Positions 32,006 through 44,400 of a stretch of DNA of 64,000 nucleotides are shown piece after piece (position 1 is the stretch's first letter; every line of letters begins with the position of its first letter). The stretch covers positions 16,191,398-16,255,397 of the forward strand of contig NC_064890.1 in NCBI RefSeq assembly GCF_929443795.1, in the 5' to 3' direction. The position numbers and the translations under genes are program-made. Under the pieces are notes generated by a model that was not told the DNA's origin, searched no databases, and worked only from the letters and a program-made list of their open reading frames with translations. Source of the stretch: Astur gentilis. Taxonomy: Eukaryota; Chordata; Aves; Accipitriformes; Accipitridae.

Positions 32006-35000
32006 ATAATGTACTATATTAACAGAATAGCACACAACATCACAAGCAAACACTAATATTAATATAACTAATCAATTACAGTTCTTAAAGGGTAAACTGC
32101 AGATTAGCACGGTACGTGCGCCTTGATTTTCACGGTGCCCGTTGGTTTGCTGTGCTAGATCAGGACGTTCTCCCATCCAGGTACCATACAGTGCTTACAA
32201 TGTTAACACCGCAGTGATCTTAGATGCAGGAAATATGCTCTGTTTATCACCCTGTTATCACTGAGAAAGCTCCAAGCTGCACAATAACATTGTGCTTCAG
32301 GGAGAACTTTGACTTTCATAAAGCCAAGATGATCTAACAATGGGAATTTATTACTTGGAAGATTTTCTGTCTGAACACAGCAAATGCCCCTGACTCCTGG
32401 TGCAAAATTTCCTGTTGGCCACAAAACTCCCTTGCTCAGGGGATTTAAAGGCCAGATCCTGGATTAGGAGAGCAGAGCCTGAGAAAACCCATCCCCTGAG
32501 TAGAAGTGTGCCATTTCCTTGATGTAATACTTATCTCTGAAAGGGCGTCTGCAAGTTAATTGCCTTGTTCTTTAGGTTTTATTTTTATTTTAATTACCTT
32601 GTTTGCCAGAGCTTTTGGAATCAATGAAAATGAAATACTGCATAGTCACTGCATTTTTAATGGCCTTGTTTGGGGACAAAAGTGAGATTTTAGTTAACAT
32701 GAAAACTTGCGTGGAAGCTTTCCACCTCAGTTTAGGTTTACATGTTTTCCAACAACAATAGAACCAATGAATTTTACAGGTGTTTAAGAAAGACGAAATA
32801 TTTGTAGTTTTGGTTTTGTTTTTTACTAAAACCCTGAAAATTTAACTGGAATCTTAGAACAAATGAAAGTGCTTTTTTTAAAATGTGAAAATTAACTGGC
32901 ACTTTATGGTCAGCTCTGGTATAAATGTTTATTAAGAAGTTTAAATGGACAATGACAAATTGAGAACAGGAAAACATCAGTAATACATAATCCTATCATA
33001 ATTCTCGTTGCAAAGAGTTTGAATTATGGGCACTGCACAATTTTATCCTGCAGTGAATAATATTTTTCTTTTGCATAACCTACTAGAAATAACGCAGACT
33101 TTCCCATGTTCAAACCAGGATTTCGTATGCCGCATTGGCCTCATCTGTAATCTCCTCTCTAACTAGAAAGTCACAAATTTTCATAACCGAGAAATGTGAA
33201 GGGAACAGAATTTTACAGGGTACACCGAGTTACTGATATGCAAAGCCACTCACTGCTATTGCGAAATAATGAATACTCAGGAGGAAGTAGGATGGAAGGA
33301 AATCAGAGGGAAGGACATCAGACATAGAGCTCTCACTTTCTTTCTGCAGCACAGACTTGATAAAATTAAGCAACCTGATGACTAAAGGGAGATCCATCTC
33401 TGCCTCCTTTGAGGGGCAGCAGTGCAGTGGTGTCCCTGGGACGCCCAGGGCAGGACCCAGCTGAACTGCCCCAGATGCCCAAACAGCAACCCAAGTTCTC
33501 CATGTCTATGGAGGCACTCCTTCGTAAACGGGGTGAGCTTTTTTCCCACCAGCTTTGACTATCTCAAGGTTAGATGTTTAGCGCAGGTCACCTGAGTCCC
33601 CTCTCTGCTCGGCTGATGGCAGCGCTACAGTCAGCCCTTGGCGGGCGATCCTTGACACCCGCCTTGGGATAGGATGAATAACCCTCTCAATTTGCCAGTC
33701 TTTCTGCCTCTCCCACGGGAGTCCAGAAGACTAGCTTTCTCTTAGACCTGCTAAACCAGATGTCCAACCTTGACAGCTGCAGTGAGGTGAAGCAAGTCCT
33801 GCCTTGACTGCTCACTTTCCCTGTGTAATAAAAGCAGAAGCAGGAATCTCTGAAGGCCCCAAGGAAGATTGTGTTGGCCTCGGTGCATGCATTTATATGA
33901 GATAGACAGACGGGATCTCATGGGTGCTTATTTTCAAAGGCATCTGCTGACCACCCAGGGAATTCAGGTACTTGCTTTAGGAGGATGACTTCACTAGGTT
34001 CCCCAGGTACATTTAAATGCAAAGAGTCATCACTCCCTCAGGTGAGGCAGCTACATTGCTCCTCACTCACAAGCCAACTGCCAGGGGCGGGGTGTTTAAC
34101 CATGGTATGTGACGAGGCCTTAGGTGTGTCATAGTTACACCTTGGACCGATGCCCTTTTCTGTGGTCACCATATGGTCTGAGAGAACCCAAATGGGTCCT
34201 GCCACCAGACCCAGCTCTGGTGCCCTTTGTAGGGTCCGGGACTCCTGTCTAACTTCCCTTTGGCTCGAAAATGCAGCACTTCAGCCTCCCTGACCCCCTG
34301 CTTGCCTACGTGTGCTCCTTCAGAGCTCCGGCTAGCAGAGGAACATCCCAACCACTTAACTCTCCTGCAAGCATTTGGGAGCCATAGATCTTTGTAAAAT
34401 ACCTGCAGAACAGAGTACATACCAGGACTCCTGATACGCTTTCAAGACGCTTGTCCTGTCTCTTTGATGAATCTGAGGTATGCTGCTGTTTTACATCTGG
34501 CCCTGTCCCACTTGCCTTCCTCCTTCCTATTTATCCCGTATTGCCCACATATTGGGGCAGAACCTCAAACTGGGGTCATGGACTTGCTGTAGCTTTCTCT
34601 CCACTTCTCTATTCATCTCGCTTTAATGCCTGAGTGACAGGAAGCTTTTGCAAGCAGAGCAGTAAGCTGAGCAGTTTGGAAAGCAGTACAGTACCCTGCT
34701 TTGGACAAGGGTACAGAACAAAACGCCACCCATGCCTCTTTCTAGATATACCTTACCCTGCCATGGTGCACACTCTCACCAAAGAGAGGAGTTTACCAAA
34801 AGGATTTACCAAAGATAGGAGGAATCATCTCAAAACGTGTTTTGTGAAATGCGGCTTTGCAAGGTACAAGACACTGATGGCCACCATCCAAACCTTGGAT
34901 GCAGTGTGGTAGGTCTTTCAGTTCTGTTTTTCCAGGTCAGAGCCAGTATAATATTCTTTCTAGGCTGATAATTTGATAATCCTCATGTGTACAAATAAAC

Positions 35001-35258
35001 ATGTATGCATAGGCATATTTGTAAAAATGCCATTTGTAATGCAAGGAAATATTCAGTATTTCAAAGAAATATAATGCTTTAGGTTTTTATGTGTACTTTC
35101 AAAAACATCCTTGCAGATCTCTGTTAGTCTATGCGGTCATGTTGCCCTCTGTTGACTTCAGAACGTGCCTGCAGCTTTCCTCTTTTAGCTCCAAGTCTGA
35201 GCTGACTTGTTCTCGGGGCAGCTAACCAGAAGACTTCATGATGCAGTTTATTTTCCTG
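32006..35258. other. No feature recognised
   Basis: About 3.2 kb of intergenic sequence between two CR1 insertions. No supported gene or repeat. Confidence 0.55.
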
Positions 35259-35880
35259 ACACAGAATCACAGTCTGGTTGAGGTTGGGAGGGACCTCTGG
35301 AGGTCATCTAGTCCAACCCCCTGCTCGAGCAGGGTCACGAAGACTAGGTTGCCCAGGACTCTGTCTGGATGGCTTTTGAGTATCTCCAGGGATGGAGACT
35401 CCACAACCTCCCTTGGACAACCTGTGCCAGTGCTCAGTCACCTTCACAGCAAATGGGTGTTTCCTGATGTTCAGAGGGAACCTCCTGTGTTTCACTTTGT
35501 GCCCGTTGTCTCTGGTCCTGTCACTGGGCACCACTGAGAAGAGCCTGGCTCTGTCCTCTCTGCACCCTCCCTTCAGGTGTTTATGTACATTGATGAGATC
35601 CCCCTGAGCCTTCTCTTCTCCCGGCTGAACAGTCCCAGCTCTCTCAGCCTTTCCTAACAGGAGAGATGCTCCAGTCCCTTTGTGGCCCTTCGCTGGAGTC
35701 TCTCTGGTATGTCCATGTCTCTCTTGTACTGGGGAGCCCAGAACTGGACCCAGCCCTTCAGCTGTGGCCTCACCAGCACTGAGCAGAGGGGAAGGATCAC
35801 CTCCCTCCATGTGCTGGCAATACTTTGCCTAATGCAGCCTGGGATCCTTGAGAGCCTGCTTTGCTGCAAGGGGACATTTC
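35259..35880 (-). mobile_element. CR1 LINE fragment, 3' end
   Basis: Begins with the CR1 tail complement (ACAGAATCACAGTCTGGTTG) and encodes on the minus strand diverged RT C-terminal sequence (VVPSDRTRDNGHKVKHRRF, then ERLQRRATKGLEHLS in another frame). It differs from the copies at 49 and 10832 in its 3' end, so it is probably another CR1 subfamily. Confidence 0.92.
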
Positions 35881-38111
35881 ATGCGTACTAATGAATGCAG
35901 TAAAAAGCAGGAGTGTACCCAGGTACCGTAACCTCAGTGTTCACAAAAGGAGTGCCACAACCAAAAAAAGGTGAGGTAGAGTCGTGCCAGGAACAATAGA
36001 ACAAAAAGCACTTGGATGATAGTTGTTTACAATTACCACAGTCCTAAAGGCAATCCACTGAGGTTCTGATCTTTATGGCCTTTATCACTCAGAGATGTAA
36101 AACCTCAAGAAAATATTTTAACTACCTCCATAGTCCAGCAAAGTCCACAGGAAGGTTGAGAAAGGCAGTCCCAGGCTCCTCAAACCCAAGTGACAAATGG
36201 TTAATGGGCAAGGCTGTTCGGAGGTGACTGCCAGGCCTGCGGCGAATGGGACAGAAGGGTCCAGCCCTGCTGTTGCCCCTTTGCCTCCCCACTTCCCCCT
36301 TCTACCAAGACACACTTTGATGCTTTCTGCATTTCTCCAGGTCTTCTACACTCTCTCACTACTCCTGGGTCCTGAAGCAATTGCCACACAAGCCCCCTTC
36401 CCTTTGGTGGCCAGAGTAACAATCAGCATCTTCTCTAATTTGGGAAAACTTCGTGGTGCAGCACGAACCCACAGCTGAGCCCTCCGGCTGGGACACAGGG
36501 AGTGCAAAGAGATGCTGCATCTCTGCGGAGATTTCCCCATGAGGCTTTCCAGCAGCTCTGCTGGGGATTCGGCTTCCCCCTCAGAGGGGGACAGGGATGG
36601 GAAGCCATCTGCTCTGCCCCACCCTGTTCTTGCACTTGCTACCCAGACATTGCACTCTTAGCAAGACATGACATGCCCAAAGTATATCCTTCAGAACTTC
36701 AAGTAATTTCTTGTCACAGAAGATGGTCTCGTTCATTGCTAGCAATAACAACGTGCTCATGGCATTTAGATCTATGTCTGAAAAAAATTTAATTTCCCCA
36801 GAAATGCTCATGCGCTGCCAAGCACTGCCTGCGCAAAGGGGTGGGCTCTGGTACCCTGCTGCTCGCCAGGGCTGGGAGGCTGGGGGAAAGGCCATGGGGA
36901 ATTCAAATGTGTTGGCTGAATACTTTCAGTTAGGTACAGCTGTAGGATTTTTGCTTTTTATTCTCTTTGGTCTGCTCATTAGTGAGGATGGGAGGAAATG
37001 ATGGGACCATGATACAAGCATCAGGGACTCCTGGATGGTTTCTCATCAGCCATCCTAAGAGTTAAGGATTTAAATGTAAAAATACCAGGCACAACCAGTC
37101 TCCAGTGTTGCTGTAGGTGCAACAGAGAAATCCTCATGTAGAAAGACAGAAGAGGAATTCTGCCCGCTGAATATGGCCTTTCATTTTGAACCCAGGCGCT
37201 TTCACACAGTGTTATTATGTGCTGGCGCCTTCACTAGCTAATGCACTTTCAACGGATCTGACTGTATTTTTTTAATGGGTGAATTGCTCTTCTCCCAGGT
37301 GATTCTTCTAAATAATTTAGGTCTGCACTAATCAGAAAGCCTGGCATTTATGAGTCTGATGCCTCTCCTCTAAGGGATCTCCAAAATTTGTGCTCAGTGA
37401 TGTGCTTCTCTGTATGGAAAATAACAGAACACTGCCACCTGATGGAAATCTTGATTTTATGCAAGAAATTAGAAAGTAAGTCCAGAAAACTTGAGAACTC
37501 TTTTTCACAGAAAATATTTTCACTTTTGGGCAAGATGGGCAATCCGTAGTATGAACTATCTTGCATATTACTTACCTAAGGCCACATTTAGATGTTTTTA
37601 GCATAAATTGAACAGAATATTGCACATGTTCTAAGCCAGGTGGAATTCAGCGTAGAAGGAAAATGGTCTTGGCCTGTTGCTGTTCCCCCACAGGTGATGA
37701 AGAATTTAGGTTTTTCAGATACGGGCGTGCTGAAGTGCAAATAACAGAGGACCGTGGGGCATGCACTCTTTGTTCTAGAGAACAAATAGTCTGGAAGAAT
37801 GTAAATAGCATTAAATTAAATTGTGTCAATTATAAAAAAGCCTCAGTACTCTAGTTCGGTTTTTTTCCTGATTAAATAAATTGAAAGCAATTATTCCACG
37901 TCACTTGAAATCCTTTTGAAAATGAAATATCTTAGATTTTATACTACTGAATATTTTAAAATTCAATTTATGTACGTTTCACTGTCATTGAGATGAAGGA
38001 GGTTCCATTCTGAAAAATGAAGCATTTTTGCTTTCTCCGCCTGTTCCCAAATTTTATTTCGATTCATTAGATGTGGGCTTGTGAGCTGCTTTGCTTGACC
38101 TGAATATTCAT
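35881..38111. other. Intergenic, DLD upstream region
   Basis: About 2.2 kb before the DLD CpG island. Composition is ordinary and AT-richer toward the island. No gene or named repeat seen. Confidence 0.55.
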
Positions 38112-38131
38112 TTAGCGCCGGGCAAGGCTAC

Positions 38132-38155
38132 GCGGGGCGCGGCGGGGCGGGGCGG
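38132..38155 (+). promoter_or_regulatory. Clustered GC boxes (Sp1-type)
   Basis: Overlapping GGGGCGG units. Further CCCCGCCCC matches lie at about 38201-38234. About 200-300 bases upstream of the DLD ATG. Confidence 0.7.
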
Positions 38156-38367
38156 ACCCGCCCCGGGAGCGCCCTGCCGCTTTAAGAGCCTCATCTGCAT
38201 GTCCCCGCCCCGGCCCCTCAGGCCCCGCCCCCAGCGCCGCTCTCCGCGCTGTACCGGGTGGCGGCCTCCGCCAGGGGGCCTCGTCGCTCGGCGGCGCCCG
38301 CTCCTCCCGCCGCCCGGCCGCCGCTCACCCCCCACCCCCCCCCCCCGCGCTCCCCGCCCCGGCCCAC

Positions 38368-38379
38368 TGCGCCTGCGCG
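38368..38379 (+). promoter_or_regulatory. NRF-1-like site
   Basis: TGCGCCTGCGCG differs by one base from the NRF-1 consensus YGCGCAYGCGCR. NRF-1 drives many nuclear genes for mitochondrial proteins, which would suit DLD. Motif match only. Confidence 0.45.
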
Positions 38380-38434
38380 CGTCCGCGGAGTCCTTGGAGC
38401 GGCGGCGGCGGGGCGCAGGCCGAGAGCGGCGGAC

Positions 38435-38473
38435 ATGCAGCGCTGGGGACGCGTCTCCTGCGCGCTCGCTCGG
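38435..38473 (+). CDS. DLD: DLD exon 1 (coding part)
   Basis: 39 coding bases: MQRWGRVSCALAR, the start of the mitochondrial presequence. The ATG aligns with the family start, and the exon ends in phase 0 before gtacggc. The 5' UTR continues upstream inside the CpG island. Confidence 0.93.
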
Positions 38474-41400
38474 GTACGGCGCCGGCAGGGACGGCGCTGC
38501 CGCGGGGCGGGCGGGGGGGTCGAGCCGCGCCGCGCCGCGCTTGGGAGCTCGGGCCCGGGCTTTCCTGACGACCCCCCCCCCCACCCCCACCCCGCCCTTC
38601 GCCGGGAGCGGGCGTGAGGGCGGGCGGAGCCGGAGCAGGCGCCCTGGGGCGGGCGCGGGGCTTGGCTGCGCTTCCCCCCCCCCCCCCTTCTCTGCTTTCG
38701 CCTCTCTCGCTGGGGAGGGGAGTCGCTCCCCGCCCGGCGCGGCTGAGGTGACGCGGTGCCGGCGGTGTCGCCTGGCCCCGGGCGGGCGTCAGGCCGCCCC
38801 GGGAGGGCTGGGCTCGGGCTCTCCTCCCTGCTGCCGGGTACCTGGGCGCTGGACCTGCCGAGAGCGGAGGAGGGGTGCCCCGGGCCGCGGGAGGCCCCAG
38901 CCGGAGGGAGCGGCCGGGCGGGGCCGGGAGCGGGGACGGACGCGACACCTCTGTGGCCGTGGAAAGCGGCGGCTGTCAGCGGGTCCCTTCCCGCCTTTTG
39001 GGCAGCACCGGGGGCGTCAGGAACGCTTTCAGGAGCATCCTGTGCTCCAGTCCCGGGGCGACCGGGCCGTCAGGTGCTTGCGCTGTGCTGCCCCATTACC
39101 GTTAAAAAATCTTGCTCTCCAGAGCCGCCTCACAGATGTTGCATGTTCATAGGAAGTGGCCGAAGGGGATGGCTACAGAACAAGACTCTTCATAAACTCC
39201 TGGGGGGCGTCTAATTTATCGTCATTAGGTGGTTTGAGAGCCCCGCGTGACGGGTTGAAAGTTTGAGTAGTTAAGAGGCAGCCTTAGGCGAGGCTGACGT
39301 GAAAACAGGTGTAAGGACCGGCTGAGGTTGCAGAGCAGGTAGATGGCAGAGGGAATTCTACCTCTTGTTCCAGTCAGCGCCCTCCGAGCCTGCCTCAGTC
39401 GCGATGCTCCTGTTTTGGTTAACTGGCGGCTGTAACTATGTGTTCGCCTGTGTGTGGCTGAATGCTTCTTTTACTTCAAGGGTAGACTTCAACTTTTAAA
39501 ACTAAGGGGTTTTTTCCCTTTCTAGAGAAGCCGTTTTGATCGAGTTCATCATGGTCTCCAGGGAATCTGTGCAGTGTCACAAAGGACCTATGCTGATCAA
39601 GGTAATTAATTGTGAGGAATTTGTTTGGACAAGAAACCCAAGCCACCCCCCACCCCCCCCAAAAAAACCCACCAAAGTAGCGCTCCAAACTCAAATCAGT
39701 CTTGCAGGTGACGGTGGAATCCACATCAGCATGGAGATTTAGATGAAAAATAATGGCTCGTTTGCTTTATTTGTTATCAAGCAAAAGCTATAAATAAAAG
39801 TTGAACTTTATATAACATAAGAACAGTGATGGTAATTATTATTCCAAAGGAGATTGTGGTTACAAGATATGAATTAGGTACAAAGTTCGCTGCTTCTGCT
39901 GCATTCGTAATCAATAGGGGTTGCACAGATATCTATATCAGCCATATTTTCTCCTTTATAAACTACTGATCTTATGGCATTCGGTAAGCATTTATCTTTT
40001 GCACTAAACATCAATTGAAGCTATGTTGGAAAAATGTTGTAGTAAACTATCCAGACATCTTGGGTTAAGTTCCTAAAGGATTTATAGCAAGAGGGATGGG
40101 TCAGACAGAAGTCAGTTTCTTCACTTCATTTTACATTATTTTTCCCTGTAAAATTTAAGATTGGCTGTTTTTATTGCAGAGTGAATACCTCCACGCAACC
40201 TTTCCCTTTGTCCAGAAAGTTACTTTCAGATGTGAGGTGTAATTTACTTATCTAAGCCTAGTTTATTAAGTTGCATCATTTTTAATAGCTATTTTGCTTT
40301 TTTTAAAAAAAAATATTTTCAAACATGAATTATTTCAGAAATGATAAACTTATATTCCTACAGATAATTTTAATTGTGGAAACAAAAATAACGCAAATAT
40401 TCTCTGTTTCAGTTGATGCCGATGTCACAGTTATTGGCTCTGGTCCTGGAGGGTATGTTGCTGCTATCAAAGCAGCTCAGCTTGGATTTAAGGTAAGATG
40501 AGACCTCACTCTGATAGCAGAATATTCATCCAGATGAACTTGAAAGGTGTTTGTGTGATACTGAAAAACTGAAATTCTTTTGTCACATCTTGGGCCACCA
40601 GACGCTGTTGACACGTTGGTAATCTTTCTTTACCTTGCTTACCCAGATTACACAGAAGTTGAAATGGAAATGTGAAGGTATTACTGTCTATAGCCCTGCT
40701 ACTGACAAAGCTGCTCAGGACAGCTTGCTTTTGGTTGGAAGTGATAATTGAAGTGGGCTTATCCTCTTATGGAAGAGAAAGTGGGAAAAGAATGCTAGGA
40801 AGGAATTTTTCTCCCAACAAAAAAAAGGGCAGGGTGGGGAAAAAAAAAAAAGAAAGTGACAAAAAGGCCACTGAAAAACTGTCTTGAAGAACAGACAGGG
40901 AACTCAAAAGAGGAAAAAACAATATTCAACTGATGTGCTTTTTGAATGTGAGTAGAGGAATTCCATTGCCAGGTAAGAATTTTAGAGGCAAAAATATGTC
41001 TATAGAAATACTATAGTATCTAATTTTACATTTATTTATGTTCATCTCTGTTGTTCTGTCTGTTGTCTTTGAAGGCCTTTAGAAAGGGGCCACTTTTATC
41101 TGATGTGTACTAATAATGTGTCATTTAATTGAGTATTGCGAGAGTTGTATGTGCATAATGCATTTCAGATTTTCTAAATTTATGAAAATAATGGGTATGA
41201 CCTCAGCAGGATTTTTTTTTATTTTCGCTCCTTAACATGAGACCAGCTTACTCTCTTGGCACTGCATTAGTCTTCTCTTAATTATTTTGAAATCTGAGAA
41301 GGCGGTGCTAGCAGTCTTGAGCATGTTCCTGCTGGCTGATATGTCCCAATGCTTCTGAATGACAGCTGGACTTCATGACAAAAAGGAGTTGATTAGACCA

Positions 41401-44400
41401 CCTGGTAAGGACAGGAACTCCTGTTGATGAATGCACTGGAATGGGGGCCCAGATAGTGTGTAGTCTTCATCCTTGGTTATTTTCTGAACTTGGCTGTAGG
41501 AAGTCCTGAGCCACCTGATACATCTTTGACGTTGCCTGTGTTTGGAGCAGGAGGTTTGACTAGATGGCCCCCAGAGGAGGTCCCTTCATCCTAAACTTTT
41601 CTGTAATTCTGAGTGTTGTCCCTCATTGGTCATTACTCCCACAACTGGGTTTCAGTGGTATGTTTTTGGGTATCTTTCAGCCTTCTAATGTGTAACTGTA
41701 CATATAAATGTTTGAGATTCCATTAAGAAGCTTTACATCTACCTGTGACCTAGGGCAGATAATTGAGTTGCCTTTATCCGTGTTCATGACTTACTTTGTC
41801 TTAATAAATACTCTTGCTTTTAGATGTATGTTGTTACTGAGCTATTAGTACCTGAGAAAACAGGTGCTTAGTGCTACAGGTTTTAACTGAGATTGAAGCC
41901 TTTTGTCACTTAAGTTAGTTTGTTTATTCTAAAGCTGTTTTTTGTGGCTGTATGCCTACTTTTCTTGGAGTAACACTGTCCTCAGGCCCTTCATATCTGT
42001 GATTAACAATAGGATACCGTATACAAGGAGGTTAAAAAGTGCCCTGGATTCTGGTTTTCATCATAGCAAGAAGTAATTTTGTTATACTGCTTCACAGCTA
42101 GTTGGAGTGGGCAAAGTACTTGGACGTGCTTGCATGTGTCACCTGTAGCACTGAATAAACATAATGTTTATGCTGTCCTTGAGGAATGTAAGGAGATGTT
42201 TTTGTGAGACTAGCAAAAAGATAGATGCTATAGTTACACCATCCATGGAAGGACCTGAGTGTGCTCTACTGAATTACTGAACTTTAACCTTCAATTTTAG
42301 TGCTGTGTCTGCTAGCACAAGGGTTAAGTCCTTATATCACCACCACAGCATCCCACGTTACTGTCAACAATGTTCTCTGGACATTGGCTTTTCAACAGCT
42401 TTGCTTGGCCTTGCTGGTGAAGTTGATGCAAAAGTGGATGAGGCAGAACCTCCTTACTGGGTAAAGGTAGGAGCAGTCTGGTGCTGTTCAATCCATAGTG
42501 CAGCTTTTAAAGCCCTTGGTTCATTTTTCATGCATTCATGTGCTTAAACCAGGAGGAAGGGTAGATAGGGGATCAGCGTGTCTCTGTGATTTGATATGGT
42601 GAATTCTGTTCTTCATGTAACCATCACCTCTACGTCAGCACAAAAGCAGCAATTTAAAGAAATAATGAAATGCTTTCACCTGGGTAGTCACTTTTCAGAG
42701 AACTGGAGCTCTTAGAGCATAAGCCAAGGAACTATTATTTTGAACATGTGTGCACCTTGCAAAGAAGGAATGCCAATTCTTTTGCTTCTGAAAAAAGGTT
42801 TATGATACTCTCTTCCCCCCTAGCCTCCCCAAGTGATCTATTTTTACTTGAAGTTTTGTCAGCTGGTCCTTTGTGCACTTTGATGTTGGCAAGTTGATGA
42901 GGAGGAGATGAAATATTTTCCATCCCTGCTGGTATTGACCTTATTTATGCTTGGTTTTGCTTTACTTGATTTTTATTTTTTCTTTCTTTATAGGTATTGG
43001 CACAACTTTATATCAATGGGTCTTGCAGGATAGTGTGTTTAGAGAGGGAAATGTTTGTGGTATGGGGGTGTTGTCCTGTTTTGTTTTCTTCAAAGAAAAG
43101 ATTCCATGCAATTTTAACCTGTGCTGGTTCATTTATCTCTTGTTTGCTTGTGATTACTTGCTTTTAGGAATCTTGTGCATGATATACATTTTCTGCTTTT
43201 TGCAGGGTTGGTTTGGTTTTCTTTTTTTAATTGTAAGGGGAACATCTTTCACAGAACTGAGTGTTGTATTTAATTGAGGCAACTTTGTGGATTTTTGAAG
43301 TAGAACAGCACTTATACTTGTATGAAAGGATAAATGGTGCGGTGGGGAATGTGGCTGTCTTCTGGTAGAGAATTTTGTTGTGAAGAGCCATTTTGTGGGT
43401 TTTAAGTTAGGGGAAAAAAAAAAGAGGGAGGAATAATCTGAGCCTCAAAATAAATCTAGGAATGAAGTTAATGAGACATCTGTAGAGGAAGATTTACTAG
43501 ATAAATGCCTGGTCTTTGTCATTAATTCTAATTTGTGAGATATCCTGTAAGGAAATGGTAGCATAGTCTTACTAAAAAATTCTTTCCCTCCCGCCTCTTC
43601 TTTTTCCTCAGACTGTCTGTGTAGAAAAAAATGCAACGTTAGGTGGAACCTGTTTGAATGTTGGATGTATTCCATCCAAGGTAAGTGTACGTAGTTTGTC
43701 TTGACCTCATTAAAACAAGAGATATTGTATACATCACTTGGGGAAAAGGTGATGAAGGGGTTTCTCAAGGTTGATGTACTTTCTTTAAAAATTGAAATTG
43801 TAAGGCAAATGAGCTGAGGATCCAAATTAATATAAGTAACACAAAGGGTTATAATTTTATTTGCTCACCAGAAATGTTTTGTTTGCAAACTCTGTTTTGT
43901 GGGCTTTCCCAGATGAGAGAGAGGAAGAGGATGAAAACCAGAGGTACATAGAGATGTATCTTCTCACTCTGAGTGGGAGTCTGTGTTGTAACCAGTAATG
44001 ACTACTGTTTCAGATGGTTGTATCTCTTGTACTGTGTGAAGTTCTTGATCGCCTATCAGTTTGTTCAAAATAAACCTGTAGTTTTGTCGAAGATGATGTT
44101 CTTATGTTAGAGGAATGCTGAACTGTGTCACTAGAGGTAGAGAAAGTAAATCTAAATTAGAGGAAGAGAGGCACCCCTGAAAAAACATGAACTCTCGTTT
44201 TGGTTGGATGCACCATGCTCTGAAGAGACCTGTCTCTCTCCATTGACTGTAGAAAGAACCTAGTTGATTAGCTCTCAAAATATTCCTCTGAGCTAAACTA
44301 GTATTCTCACCAGCCTCAAAAGATGGCCTGGAGGGTGGGGCTGGTAGTGCTTGTGTGGAGTAGTGCAGGCGGGAAGAGAAAAGGGAGAGTCCAAGGCATG

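Larger units (their letters stand above)
38327..38687. repeat. Three long C-runs in the CpG island
   Basis: C-rich tracts at about 38327-38346, 38572-38596 and 38674-38687. On the minus strand they are runs of G. Confidence 0.85.
38112..39075. promoter_or_regulatory. DLD: CpG island, DLD promoter
   Basis: A sharp rise in G+C and CpG begins at about 38112 and fades by about 39075. It covers the DLD start codon (38435) and the start of intron 1. There is no TATA box; several GC boxes are present. This is a typical housekeeping promoter. The exact transcription start cannot be read from sequence. Confidence 0.9.

Noticed and set aside
38199..38201. Upstream ATG before the DLD start codon
   Set aside because: It is out of frame with DLD, and it is unknown whether the transcript extends that far upstream.
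38091..39152. 353-codon plus-strand open frame across the CpG island, and other long frames nearby on both strands
   Set aside because: Stop codons are rare in such GC-rich DNA. The translations are low-complexity Pro/Arg/Gly/Ala, and the real DLD exon 1 uses a different frame.
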